Shown piece by piece: positions 1 through 8,987 of a stretch of 64,000 nt of DNA. This stretch comes from Terrisporobacter petrolearius (GTDB lineage: Bacteria > Bacillota > Clostridia > Peptostreptococcales > Peptostreptococcaceae). Numbering within the stretch: the stretch's first letter is position 1; every line of letters begins with the position of its first letter. The stretch is taken from assembly GCF_032598785.1 (NCBI RefSeq), contig NZ_CP102984.1; one strand, 5' to 3'. The notes beneath the pieces are model-generated. The model saw nothing but the letters and a program-made list of their open reading frames with translations, was not told the origin of the DNA and made no database searches. Position numbers and translations under genes: made by a program.

Positions 1-50
1 GTAGCACAACTTCTCGTTACTGTTCTTTTCTATTAAGTTACAATTCATTA

Positions 51-1511
51 TAAAATGGACCCTTTGTCAAGGACACTAGAAAAAACGACTGGCTAAGCCG
101 TCATTAAAAGTTGACTTCTATACTTATTAGGAGTCAGCTTTTTTAAATTCCATTGACATCTATAATTATTGTAATAATCCATATAATTATCTACCATAAA
201 TTGTAATTCTTCTAATGTATTGCAACTTTTATAGTCTATTTCATCTTTCATATGACCAAAGAATGATTCTTGAGGAGCATTATCCCAACAATTGCCTTTT
301 CTAGACATAGATTGTCCTAAATTGTATTTTTTAAGAAGTTTTTGAAAAATAGGACTTGTATAATGGGACCCTTGATCAGAATGAACAAAAGCATCTTTAT
401 GTAATTTTAATGATTTTAAGTTAATTAAATTATCTATAGTTTTAGTTACGATATCTATAGCTAAACTATTTGATAAATTATAGGCTAATATTTCATTAGT
501 TGAAGAATCCTTTATTGTTGATAAATATGCCATTTTACAATTGCCGTAAGGCATATATGTTATATCTGTTAATAAAACTTTCCCCGGAATTTTTTGTTTA
601 AACTTTCTATTTAGCATGTTCGGAACAACTCGATGTTCCTGAGTAGCCTTCATCATACGTTTTTTTGTATTAGCTTTACGTATCGGACAAATAATATTAT
701 ACTTCCTCATTATTCTTTGAATTTTCTTTCTGTTCATTTTTATTCCAAATTCATTTTCTAATGTCATCTTTATAGACCTAGAGCCTCTTTTATATCCACG
801 GTGATTAAATGCTTTTAATATAATATCTCTTGATTTTATATCTCTATCTTCTTTTATATCCCTATAATCTTTTGTTTTAAGGAACCTATAATAACCAGAA
901 GTGGATACATTAGCTATCTTACACAAATGCCTTACCATTCCAGTTAAATTAAAATTATAAATCAAACCTTTTATCAGTCCAAATATTTTAGATGCTTGTA
1001 ATTTACCTTTTTTCACCTGCCTTTCGCTCCATTCTAACTTTTTTATGAATTCAAGCTCCGCTTTTAGATATTCTATCTCAGCATCTTTTTTAGCTAAATT
1101 TTCTTCCATTGTTAACTCTCGACTAATAGGTCTTCCAGAATTTAATGATCTTTTATCTTCTAATCCTGTCACACCTCCACTTTTAAACATTTTTCTCCAT
1201 CTATAGCTAGCCTGTTTAACACGAGCAGTACCAAGTATTTCTATATCAAAACCAGCACCTTCAAATATTTGCCTTATATTTTTTCCTCTCTCATACTCAC
1301 CTATAAATAATAGTTTAAACTCATCAGTATATGTAATTGCATTTTCACTTACGCTTTTAACATACTTATTTTCAGATAATTTATTAATCTCTTCTTTAGA
1401 AAATAGTTTTTTGTTCATAATTACTCAACTCCTTAATGAATATTTTACACAAAAATAAACCCTATACAAGTAAACACTTTTTCTAGTATCCACTTTATAG
1501 GGTCCATTTTA
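51..1511 (-). mobile_element. IS3-family insertion sequence, apparently intact
   Basis: A 1461-bp element bounded by imperfect inverted repeats of about 36 bp. The left end (51-86) and the reverse complement of the right end (1476-1511) both read TAAAATGGACCCT, then a variable 7-mer, then GGA(C/T)ACTAGAAAAA. A 3-bp direct repeat TTA flanks it (48-50 and 1512-1514), as expected for IS3-family target duplications. It holds one transposase gene on the minus strand. The right end lies only 4 bp beyond the stop codon of the neighbouring ABC permease. Ends were set by eye, so a shift of a few bases is possible. Confidence 0.85.
93..1418 (-). CDS. IS3-family transposase, single-frame OrfAB
   Basis: A 441-residue transposase that moves the surrounding insertion sequence. 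The N-terminal ~130 residues look like the helix-turn-helix and leucine-zipper OrfA part (residues 30-125). The C-terminal part is an rve-type integrase core whose DDE residues are visible as D285 (LLTDITYMP), D348 (HSDQGSHYTS) and E384 (APQESFFGHMKDE). Most IS3 elements make OrfAB by a -1 frameshift between two reading frames, whereas here both parts lie in one open frame. No internal stop or truncation is seen, so the enzyme may be active. A GGAG-type ribosome site lies just before the start. The last codons contain an inverted repeat (about 106-143) that could act as a hairpin in the mRNA. Confidence 0.93.
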   Translation of the reverse strand: MNKKLFSKEEINKLSENKYVKSVSENAITYTDEFKLLFIGEYERGKNIRQIFEGAGFDIEILGTARVKQASYRWRKMFKSGGVTGLEDKRSLNSGRPISRELTMEENLAKKDAEIEYLKAELEFIKKLEWSERQVKKGKLQASKIFGLIKGLIYNFNLTGMVRHLCKIANVSTSGYYRFLKTKDYRDIKEDRDIKSRDIILKAFNHRGYKRGSRSIKMTLENEFGIKMNRKKIQRIMRKYNIICPIRKANTKKRMMKATQEHRVVPNMLNRKFKQKIPGKVLLTDITYMPYGNCKMAYLSTIKDSSTNEILAYNLSNSLAIDIVTKTIDNLINLKSLKLHKDAFVHSDQGSHYTSPIFQKLLKKYNLGQSMSRKGNCWDNAPQESFFGHMKDEIDYKSCNTLEELQFMVDNYMDYYNNYRCQWNLKKLTPNKYRSQLLMTA

Positions 1512-1515
1512 TTAA

Positions 1516-2673
1516 CTATATAGTTTGTTTTTTTCCAAAATATTTGATCAAATATATTACAATCGGTATAAATATAACTACTAGACTTATTAATAATGTT
1601 GAGTACATCACTGGTGTTCCCAGAATATTATAAGTACTAGAATTTACAAACATACTCTCTATTTTAATAGCTTCTGCTAAGTTCATTTCCCTAAATACCC
1701 TTCCTACTGAATCCATTGGAATAAAATTTCCGAAAAATGCTGGAATATAGTACAAACCTAAACTTAATAATAGAGATATCATATTATTTTTTACTAATAA
1801 TGACATCAGCATAGTTACTAAAGAATATAATATTGCTCCTATAAAACTGATTCCTAATCCTGTTATATAAAAATCAATAACTCTCATATCGAAAGGTGTA
1901 TTTGTATAGTATTTAAATAACTCTAAAGGTGCATCCCACCCTCTAAACTCATATAGTAAGGCTCCAATCATATGTACAACATTGATTATAATAAATATTG
2001 TTGCTGTAAATATTAAACCAGTTATCATCTTAGATAAAACCATTTTATTCTTTCCATATTTGCAACTTAACATTATTTGTGCACTATTGCTTTGATATTC
2101 ATCACTAAATATCGCTGCTAATCCTACTGCTATTAGTGTTGTTATTAATGTTGCTATTGTTCTAAAATCTGCAGTTTTTAACCAGCCATGAGAAAAGTGA
2201 AATCTTGACTCTTCTACATTTTTCACTTTTTCATATATAAAATTAAGATTATTATATTCATATGTATCTGTTTTATTTTCATTTTTTAATTTATTTATTT
2301 CATCTTTCATTTCATCTATTGTATAGTATTTGTTATTTACCATATATATGGGATATGGTGATATCATTGTGTCGTATAAATAATTCATATAAACAATTTC
2401 CTTTTTAGTAAGTTTTTCTCCCCTACTTTTCTTTTCTTTTAAATCATTTATAGTACTCTCTGCCTTAATCACACTTTCTTGTGTAATAGCCTTTCCTTCG
2501 TACTCTTTCATAACGCTATATACATCATCTATACGATCTACCCCTTGGTATTTAACATATACACTTTCAGCAACTACATTAAAAATACCCAATAAAATAG
2601 TTAATAGCAAAATTATGCGTACTGACTTTTTAGAAAATATTTTATATAACTCAAACTTTATCAAATCTAACAT
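1516..2673 (-). CDS. ABC-2 type transporter permease
   Basis: A 385-residue integral membrane protein, the transmembrane partner of the ATPase gene just upstream. It has one membrane segment near the N-terminus (about 19-36), a long hydrophilic loop (about 37-165), and about five more segments in the C-terminal half. This is the topology of ABC-2 permeases related to NatB or bacitracin and lantibiotic exporters. It is the last gene of a four-gene operon (sigma factor, membrane protein, ATPase, permease), starting 12 bp after the ATPase stop with an AGGGGGA ribosome site. The substrate cannot be told from sequence. An ECF-controlled exporter responding to cell-envelope stress or antimicrobial peptides is an inference from context. 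An IS3 element begins 4 bp after the stop. Confidence 0.8.
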   Translation of the reverse strand: MLDLIKFELYKIFSKKSVRIILLLTILLGIFNVVAESVYVKYQGVDRIDDVYSVMKEYEGKAITQESVIKAESTINDLKEKKSRGEKLTKKEIVYMNYLYDTMISPYPIYMVNNKYYTIDEMKDEINKLKNENKTDTYEYNNLNFIYEKVKNVEESRFHFSHGWLKTADFRTIATLITTLIAVGLAAIFSDEYQSNSAQIMLSCKYGKNKMVLSKMITGLIFTATIFIIINVVHMIGALLYEFRGWDAPLELFKYYTNTPFDMRVIDFYITGLGISFIGAILYSLVTMLMSLLVKNNMISLLLSLGLYYIPAFFGNFIPMDSVGRVFREMNLAEAIKIESMFVNSSTYNILGTPVMYSTLLISLVVIFIPIVIYLIKYFGKKQTI

Positions 2674-2685
2674 TTCAAAATCCCC

Positions 2686-3567
2686 CTATATACTAACACT
2701 TTCATTAAAATAATATAAAAATACATCTTCTAAATTTGGCTCTTCTTCTATGTATTTAAATTTATTTATATTAGGTTTCTTATCTCCAACTACTCTTACG
2801 TTAATTCCACTATTATTTCTTATCATACTAGATATTTTAAACTTATTTTCTACCTCATCTAAATCACATTCATTAACACTTAGTGTATATACCTTCCCTC
2901 TGACAGTGTCTAAAATCTCCTCTAATGAAGATTTTTCAACTAATTTGCCATCTTTCATAACAAGTACTTCGTTTGCTATAAACTCTATATCGGAAACTAT
3001 ATGTGTTGATAGTATTACTATTTTTCCTTTAGACAATTGTGATATTAAGTTTTTAAATCTTATCCTTTCATTTGGATCAAGACCTGCTGTAGGCTCATCT
3101 AATATAAGTATTTTAGGATCATTTAAAAGAGCTTGTGCAATTCCTAATCTTTGCTTCATACCTCCTGAAAACTTTCCTATTCTTCTTTTTCTATCTTGTT
3201 CTAAGTTAACAAATTTTAAAAGTTCATCAATTTTACTTTTTTCAATATTTTTATCTACACCTTTTAATGCTGCTACATAATATAAAAATTTTTCTGCTGT
3301 AAAATTTTTATAAAACCCTATATTTTGAGGAACATAGCCAATTAAATCTCTATACTCAGCACCTAACTTGCTTTTACTTTCTCCATTTACTAAAATATCT
3401 CCACTACTGGCACTAGAAACGTCTGCAAGTATCCTCATAAGAGTCGTTTTTCCTGAACCATTAGGCCCAAGTAGACCATATATTCCGCTACTTAAAGTTA
3501 CGCTAAATTTATCAACAGCTATCTTATCTTTAAATTCTTTGCTTATATTTTTTATAATAAGTTCCAT
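2686..3567 (-). CDS. ABC transporter ATP-binding protein
   Basis: A 293-residue nucleotide-binding subunit that powers the ABC-2 permease encoded next. Visible motifs are Walker A GPNGSGKT (34-41), signature FSGGMKQR (133-140), Walker B ILILDEP (153-159) and the switch histidine in STHI (189). The ~80-residue tail after the ATPase core is typical of the CcmA/NatA-like multidrug or drug-resistance subfamily. Its start has an AGGGGGA ribosome site, and it lies 9 bp after the preceding membrane-protein gene, so the two are almost certainly cotranscribed. Family assignment is firm; substrate is unknown. Confidence 0.9.
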   Translation of the reverse strand: MELIIKNISKEFKDKIAVDKFSVTLSSGIYGLLGPNGSGKTTLMRILADVSSASSGDILVNGESKSKLGAEYRDLIGYVPQNIGFYKNFTAEKFLYYVAALKGVDKNIEKSKIDELLKFVNLEQDRKRRIGKFSGGMKQRLGIAQALLNDPKILILDEPTAGLDPNERIRFKNLISQLSKGKIVILSTHIVSDIEFIANEVLVMKDGKLVEKSSLEEILDTVRGKVYTLSVNECDLDEVENKFKISSMIRNNSGINVRVVGDKKPNINKFKYIEEEPNLEDVFLYYFNESVSI

Positions 3568-3576
3568 AAAATCCCC

Positions 3577-4425
3577 CTAAAAATCAAATGTTCTAGTATC
3601 TATACTATTAATGCTTTTCTTATAAAAGAATTTCATTGATACTAATGTAAATATTACTGATATACCCAAAATCATAAATGTATTTATATGAGTTATATCT
3701 GCTATTGTTTCATACACTCTAATGCTCATTGCACCTAAAATCCATATTGATATACATAAGGCAATACTATTTATACCTCTGTAGAATGAAGTAACAATTA
3801 AAGATACTGATCCTACTAAGAATATCGGAATTAGCCATATGCTAATCATTTTTAGTAAATTTATTTGTGAGTAAACATTATTTAAAATAAGACTCATCAT
3901 GATGCTTATTAATACAGAAACTACATTTATAATTATTAACCTTGAGAATACAATTTCTCTTAAAGAGTATTTGTAACTAAGTTCCAACTCCCACACATTT
4001 TCTTCTCTTCCTTTTATTATTTCAAAAATTCCAATCAAGATTGGTATAGGTGCAATTATACTTGCACTTAAATATATACTTAAATTTAATCTTATTGTAG
4101 TTATAGTTCCTAAAAGAATTAGTAATAAGGATGCTATAAAATATACTTTACTGATTAAGCTAAACTGAAATTTTACTAAATTTATATTTTCTTTTATTCT
4201 ATCTAAAAGATACTCCTGTACTTTAACATGTTGCACTTCTTCTTTTGGCATGTGCGATTTTAATACATCAATTGTTGAATCTATTTTTTCTTCATCAACC
4301 TTACTTACTACATAGCTATCCAGAAAATCTTCTATATCCGTTAAATCCGCTTCCAATAATTCTTCAAATTGTTCATCTTCTATATTTTCACATCTTAGGT
4401 TGTAAGTGTTTAGATTTTTCTTCAC
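3577..4425 (-). CDS. Membrane protein, candidate anti-sigma factor or permease-like partner
   Basis: A 282-residue protein with an acidic cytoplasmic N-terminus of about 85 residues followed by about six hydrophobic segments. I do not recognise the family. I chose a GTG start at 4425 because GGAGG lies 8 nt upstream; an in-frame ATG at 4467 has no good ribosome site and sits deeper in the sigma gene. With the GTG start the gene overlaps the 3' end of the sigma gene by 38 bp, suggesting translational coupling. Genes directly after an ECF sigma factor that encode a soluble N-terminus plus membrane segments are often anti-sigma factors, but no zinc-binding HxxxCxxC motif is visible. It could equally be an accessory subunit of the adjoining ABC transporter. 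Confidence 0.6.
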   Translation of the reverse strand: MKKNLNTYNLRCENIEDEQFEELLEADLTDIEDFLDSYVVSKVDEEKIDSTIDVLKSHMPKEEVQHVKVQEYLLDRIKENINLVKFQFSLISKVYFIASLLLILLGTITTIRLNLSIYLSASIIAPIPILIGIFEIIKGREENVWELELSYKYSLREIVFSRLIIINVVSVLISIMMSLILNNVYSQINLLKMISIWLIPIFLVGSVSLIVTSFYRGINSIALCISIWILGAMSIRVYETIADITHINTFMILGISVIFTLVSMKFFYKKSINSIDTRTFDF

Positions 4426-4972
4426 ACATATCACCTCCAAGTAATTTTTTAAGGTTTTTGATTCCATTGTAAAGCCTTGACTTTATTGTGTTTTCATTGT
4501 CTCCTGTTATAGTGCTTATGTCTTTTATTTTTAAATCATTATAGTACTTTAATAAAATAGCTTCTCTCTGAAGTTTTGGTAAATTTTCAACAGCTTCCTT
4601 TATTTTTATTGCTTCTTCTTTTTTAGAAATTATATCAATCACATTGGATTTATCTTCTATTTGATGATTCTCTATATCACAATTTTCACTTCTTTGTTTA
4701 TAAGTTTTGCTTTTAAAATAGTCTTTTGTTGTGTTTACTGCTATTTTTAATAACCAGTTTTTAAATTTACCACTCTCTAAATTATATTTATCTATGTTTT
4801 TCATCATTTTTATAAATACTTCTTGGGTTATGTCATAGGATGTATTGTAATCATTTGTGGTTCTGTATATATAGCTATGTACAAGGTCATAATATCTCTT
4901 AACTAGTATTTCCATAGCACTTTCATTGCCTTTTAATATTTCTTTTATTAATTTTTCATCTGTTTGAGCCAA
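4388..4972 (-). CDS. ECF-type RNA polymerase sigma factor
   Basis: A 194-residue sigma-70 family protein with only regions 2 and 4, as in extracytoplasmic-function sigma factors. Region 2 covers about residues 10-90, including YDITQEVFIKMMKN (46-59). Region 4 covers about 122-178 with an HTH ending TIKSRLYNGIKNLKK. It is the first gene of an operon with a membrane protein, an ABC ATPase and a permease, so it probably controls that operon and itself. Upstream on the minus strand an AAAAC element followed 17 nt later by CGTTAT resembles an ECF promoter and could be autoregulatory (inference). The start is preceded by AGGAGGATGAT. The SigM/SigW/SigV subgroup cannot be decided by eye. Confidence 0.9.
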   Translation of the reverse strand: MAQTDEKLIKEILKGNESAMEILVKRYYDLVHSYIYRTTNDYNTSYDITQEVFIKMMKNIDKYNLESGKFKNWLLKIAVNTTKDYFKSKTYKQRSENCDIENHQIEDKSNVIDIISKKEEAIKIKEAVENLPKLQREAILLKYYNDLKIKDISTITGDNENTIKSRLYNGIKNLKKLLGGDMCEEKSKHLQPKM

Positions 4973-5104
4973 ATCATCATCCTCCTTTCACTTATATAAC
5001 GAGTCGTATTTATAAAAAGTTTTGTTTTTTCTAAAATATATTTAAATTTCTATTTATTATTTTACTATAACAATATTAGGAAAAACGAAATATTAAACAA
5101 AAGA

Positions 5105-5161
5105 GGAGTTAACTATTATAGGCTAAATACGATTTGTACTTATTCTATAATGGTTAACTCC
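5105..5161 (-). terminator. Terminator of the purine operon
   Basis: The arms GGAGTTAAC (5105-5113) and GTTAACTCC (5153-5161), extended by a further ATTATAG/CTATAAT pairing, enclose a ~23-nt loop. On the minus strand the stem is followed by CTCTTTTGTTT. It lies just after the purL stop, so it probably ends the purE-purL transcript. The long loop is unusual for a simple intrinsic terminator. Confidence 0.7.
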
Positions 5162-5174
5162 CTATTATTTAATC

Positions 5175-8100
5175 CTATTTAAAATAGTTTACTCCAGATT
5201 CAAATATCTTTTGATCCTTTTCGCCTATTATGTTTTTCATTACATGTTCACCAATTCTCTCAGAGTGACCCATCTTACCAAATATTCTACCGTCCATACT
5301 AGTTATACCTTCTACTGCAAAGTATGAACCGTTTGGATTGTATTCTATATCGTAAGTTGCTTCCCCGTTTAAGTCAACATATTGAGTTGCTATTTGACCG
5401 TTTTCAAGTAATTGCTTGAATACTTCTTCATTTGCAACAAACTTACCTTCTCCATGAGATACTGCTACGTTGTGTATATCTCCCACTTCTGTTCCTACTA
5501 GCCAAGGTGATTTGTTAGAAGATATTCTAGTTCTTACAACTTTAGCTTGGTGACGACCTATGTTGTTGTAAGTTAATGTAGGAGCATCTACTGAAGTTTC
5601 TCTTATTTCTCCATAAGGTACAAGACCTAACTTGATTAATGCTTGGAATCCATTGCATACACCTAACATTAAACCATCTTGCTTAGTTAAGAATTCATTT
5701 AAAGCTTCTGCTATTTTAGAATTTCTAAATACAGTTGCTATAAATTTACCAGAACCATCTGGCTCATCACCAGCACTGAATCCTCCTGGTAACATTATTA
5801 TTTGAGAAGTTTTTATTTCATTTACTATAGTTTCTATAGACTCTTCTATATCTTTATAAGTTAAGTTTTTGAATACTTTTACACTAGCTTTAGCTCCTGC
5901 TCTTTCAAAAGCTCTTGCTGAGTCGTACTCGCAGTTTGTACCAGGGAATGCTGGTATAAATACTTTTGGAGTAGCTATTGAAGAAGCATATTTTGCTCTT
6001 TCACCAGTTGTTACAAAGCTTATAGTTTCTACTTTGTCTTTTATTTCTTTGGATTTTGTTGGGAATATTGGTTCTAAAGTACTTTCGAAAGTTTTGTATA
6101 ATTCATTTAAAGATATTCTTTCATCTTTAACTAATATACTTGATCCTTCTAAAGTTTTTCCTACTATTCTGTAGTTATATCCATCTAATAAAGCTAAATC
6201 TTCTTCATTTATTTCTATTAACATGTTTCCATAAGCAGCGTTGAATATAGTGTAAGAACATATACCTTCATCTACTTTAAATCCTATTCTATTACCAAAT
6301 GCCATTTTTGCTATTGCTTCCCCTAGTCCACCATAACCTAAAGCATAAGATGCTAAAGCTTTTTTATCTTGGATTAAAGTTCTTACTTTATCTAAGTTTC
6401 TTTTTAATTCATCAAAGTCTAGTACATCATTTTCTAATTTATTAGTTATTAACTCAACTACTGTTGAATTAGCTTTCTTAAACTCAGGAGATACTACATA
6501 ATCAGCATCTACTGTATCAACTGCAAATGAAACTAACGTTGGAGGCACATCTATGTCTTTGAACGTACCAGACATACTGTCCTTTCCTCCTATTGCAGGT
6601 ATTTCTAATTTATTTTGAACATAATATGCTCCAAGTAATGCAGCAAATGGTTTACCCCATCTAGTAACATCTTTTCCTAATTTTTCGAAGTACTCTTGTA
6701 AAGTAAGTCTAGTTGTTTTGTAGTCACCACCTATTGCAACTAATTTACAAACAGATTCTACTACTGCATATAAAGCACCGTGGAATGGACTCCACTTTCC
6801 TATTTTAGGATTATATCCAAATGTCATTATAGTTGAAGTTGTTGTTTCTCCACCAAGTACTGGTATTTTTGCAACCATACCTTGTGCTGGAGTTGCTTGA
6901 TATTTTCCTCCAAAAGGCATTAATACAGTATTTCCACCTATTGTGTTGTCAAACTTTTCAACTAAACCTTTTTGTGAACATATATTTAAATCAGCTAAAG
7001 CTTCTTCGAATTTTTGTTTCATAGAGTTTGATTCACATGAAACATTACCTTTTGTAAAGAATGTTTCCTCTTCATTTACTTTATTAACATGAATATTAGT
7101 TGTTTGTTTTATTCCGTTTGTATCTAAGAATTCTCTCTTTAAATTAACTATTGTTTGGCCTTTCCAAGTTAATCTTAAATATCCTGTGTCAGTTACTGTT
7201 GCAACATGAGTTGCTTCTAAGTTTTCTTCTCCTGCTAGTGCTATGAACTTTTCTTTATTTGCTGGGTCTATTGCAACTGCCATTCTTTCTTGTGATTCAG
7301 ATATGGCAAGTTCTGTTCCATCTAATCCATCGTATTTTTTAGGAACTAAGTCTAAGTTTATATCTAAACTGTCAGCTATTTCTCCTATTGCAACACTTAC
7401 TCCACCTGCTCCAAAGTCGTTACATCTTTTTATCATCTGAGCAACTTCTTTATTTCTAAAGAATCTTTGGATTTTTCTTTCGTTAGGAGCATCACCTTTT
7501 TGAACTTCTGCTGAACAAGTTTTTATTGATTCTTCACTATGTTCTTTTGATGAGCCAGTAGCTCCTCCACATCCATCTCTTCCTGTTTTTCCACCAATAA
7601 GAACTATTATGTCTCCTGCAACTGGGCGAACTCTCACTACATTTTCTTTTGGCGCTGCAGCTATTACAGCTCCAACTTCCATTCTTTTTGCTACGAAATC
7701 TTCATCATATACTTCAGCAACTTGACCAGTAGTTAAACCTATTTGGTTACCATAAGAACAGTATCCATTAGCAGCTTCTGTAGTTATTTTCTTTTGCATT
7801 AATTTACCTGGTAATGTATCTTCTAAAGATGTTCTCGGGTCTGCACTACCTGTAACACGCATTGCTTGGTATACGTAACTTCTTCCTGAAAGTGGATCTC
7901 TTATAGCTCCACCTAAACAAGTAGCAGCTCCACCAAATGGTTCTATTTCAGTTGGATGGTTATGAGTTTCGTTTTTGAACATTACTAAGTATTTTTCAAT
8001 TTTTCCATCCACATTAACATCAACATTTATAGAACAAGCATTTATTTCTTCACTTTCATCTAAGTCTTCTAGCTTTCCTTCTTTTCTTAATTGTTTCATA

Positions 8101-8963
8101 GCTATAGTTGCTATATCCATTAAGCAAACATCTTTGTCTCTATCAACGTAAACTGTACTTCTAGATTGTAAATACATATCATAAGCTTCTTTTATTATTC
8201 CATTGTATTTACCATCTTCTATTTTAACGTCTTCTATTTTAGTCATAAATGTAGTGTGTCTACAGTGATCTGACCAATAAGTATCAAGAACTTTTATTTC
8301 TGTTATAGTAGGATTTCTTCTTTCTTCATTTTTGAAGTAGTTTTGAACATGTTGTAAGTCAGCTAAAGTCATAGCTAACCCTTGATTATTTAAGAAGTTT
8401 TCTAGTTCTTCACTTGAATAATCTGCAAAACCATCCAAGATTTCCACAGCTATTGGTACTTCTACTTCCATTTCTAAAGTATTTGGTACCTTTAAATCAG
8501 CTTCTCTACTATCTACTGGATTTATGCAGTATGATTTTATTCTTGCGAAATCTTCATCACTGATATTTCCACTTAATATATACATTTTAGCTGTACTTAT
8601 GTTAGGTCTTTTACCATCGTTAACTATTTGTATACATTGAGCTGCCCAATCTCCTCTTTGGTCGTATTGGCCTGGCAAGTATTCTATAGCAAATACTCTA
8701 TCATTTTCATTTATATTTTTTATATTATCATAAGAAACTATGTCTAAGTTAGTTTCTGAGAATATAGTTTTGGCTGCATTTTCAAAAACTTCTTCATTTA
8801 AATCTTCCACATCATATCTATTTAAAACTCTTATATTTTCTATTGTGTTTATGTGTAAACTCTCTATTAAATCCTTTTTTAAACTTTGAGCTTCTAAGTC
8901 AAATCCTGGTCTTTTTTCAACTAAAACTCTTCTTACAGTCCTTTGTAAATCCATAGTGTTCAT
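5175..8963 (-). CDS. purL: Phosphoribosylformylglycinamidine synthase, single-chain
   Basis: Converts FGAR, glutamine and ATP to FGAM, step 4 of purine synthesis. At about 1262 residues it is the large one-chain form: an N-terminal PurS-like and linker region, two tandem AIRS-type ATP-binding halves (around DTYWSDHCRHTTF, FKNETHNHPTEIEPFGGAATCLGGAIRDP and GGGKDSMSG-like regions), and a C-terminal glutaminase domain. That domain starts near IPAFPGTNCEYDSARAF, and its nucleophile cysteine is in LGVCNGFQALIKLG. I set the start at the ATG at 8963, 7 nt after GGAGG; the ATG two codons earlier is too close. It is the last gene of the operon, 18 bp after purD. There is no separate purQ or purS, as expected for this form. 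Confidence 0.97.
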   Translation of the reverse strand: MNTMDLQRTVRRVLVEKRPGFDLEAQSLKKDLIESLHINTIENIRVLNRYDVEDLNEEVFENAAKTIFSETNLDIVSYDNIKNINENDRVFAIEYLPGQYDQRGDWAAQCIQIVNDGKRPNISTAKMYILSGNISDEDFARIKSYCINPVDSREADLKVPNTLEMEVEVPIAVEILDGFADYSSEELENFLNNQGLAMTLADLQHVQNYFKNEERRNPTITEIKVLDTYWSDHCRHTTFMTKIEDVKIEDGKYNGIIKEAYDMYLQSRSTVYVDRDKDVCLMDIATIAMKQLRKEGKLEDLDESEEINACSINVDVNVDGKIEKYLVMFKNETHNHPTEIEPFGGAATCLGGAIRDPLSGRSYVYQAMRVTGSADPRTSLEDTLPGKLMQKKITTEAANGYCSYGNQIGLTTGQVAEVYDEDFVAKRMEVGAVIAAAPKENVVRVRPVAGDIIVLIGGKTGRDGCGGATGSSKEHSEESIKTCSAEVQKGDAPNERKIQRFFRNKEVAQMIKRCNDFGAGGVSVAIGEIADSLDINLDLVPKKYDGLDGTELAISESQERMAVAIDPANKEKFIALAGEENLEATHVATVTDTGYLRLTWKGQTIVNLKREFLDTNGIKQTTNIHVNKVNEEETFFTKGNVSCESNSMKQKFEEALADLNICSQKGLVEKFDNTIGGNTVLMPFGGKYQATPAQGMVAKIPVLGGETTTSTIMTFGYNPKIGKWSPFHGALYAVVESVCKLVAIGGDYKTTRLTLQEYFEKLGKDVTRWGKPFAALLGAYYVQNKLEIPAIGGKDSMSGTFKDIDVPPTLVSFAVDTVDADYVVSPEFKKANSTVVELITNKLENDVLDFDELKRNLDKVRTLIQDKKALASYALGYGGLGEAIAKMAFGNRIGFKVDEGICSYTIFNAAYGNMLIEINEEDLALLDGYNYRIVGKTLEGSSILVKDERISLNELYKTFESTLEPIFPTKSKEIKDKVETISFVTTGERAKYASSIATPKVFIPAFPGTNCEYDSARAFERAGAKASVKVFKNLTYKDIEESIETIVNEIKTSQIIMLPGGFSAGDEPDGSGKFIATVFRNSKIAEALNEFLTKQDGLMLGVCNGFQALIKLGLVPYGEIRETSVDAPTLTYNNIGRHQAKVVRTRISSNKSPWLVGTEVGDIHNVAVSHGEGKFVANEEVFKQLLENGQIATQYVDLNGEATYDIEYNPNGSYFAVEGITSMDGRIFGKMGHSERIGEHVMKNIIGEKDQKIFESGVNYFK

Positions 8964-8987
8964 TAACATTCCTCCAAATTCGAAAAT

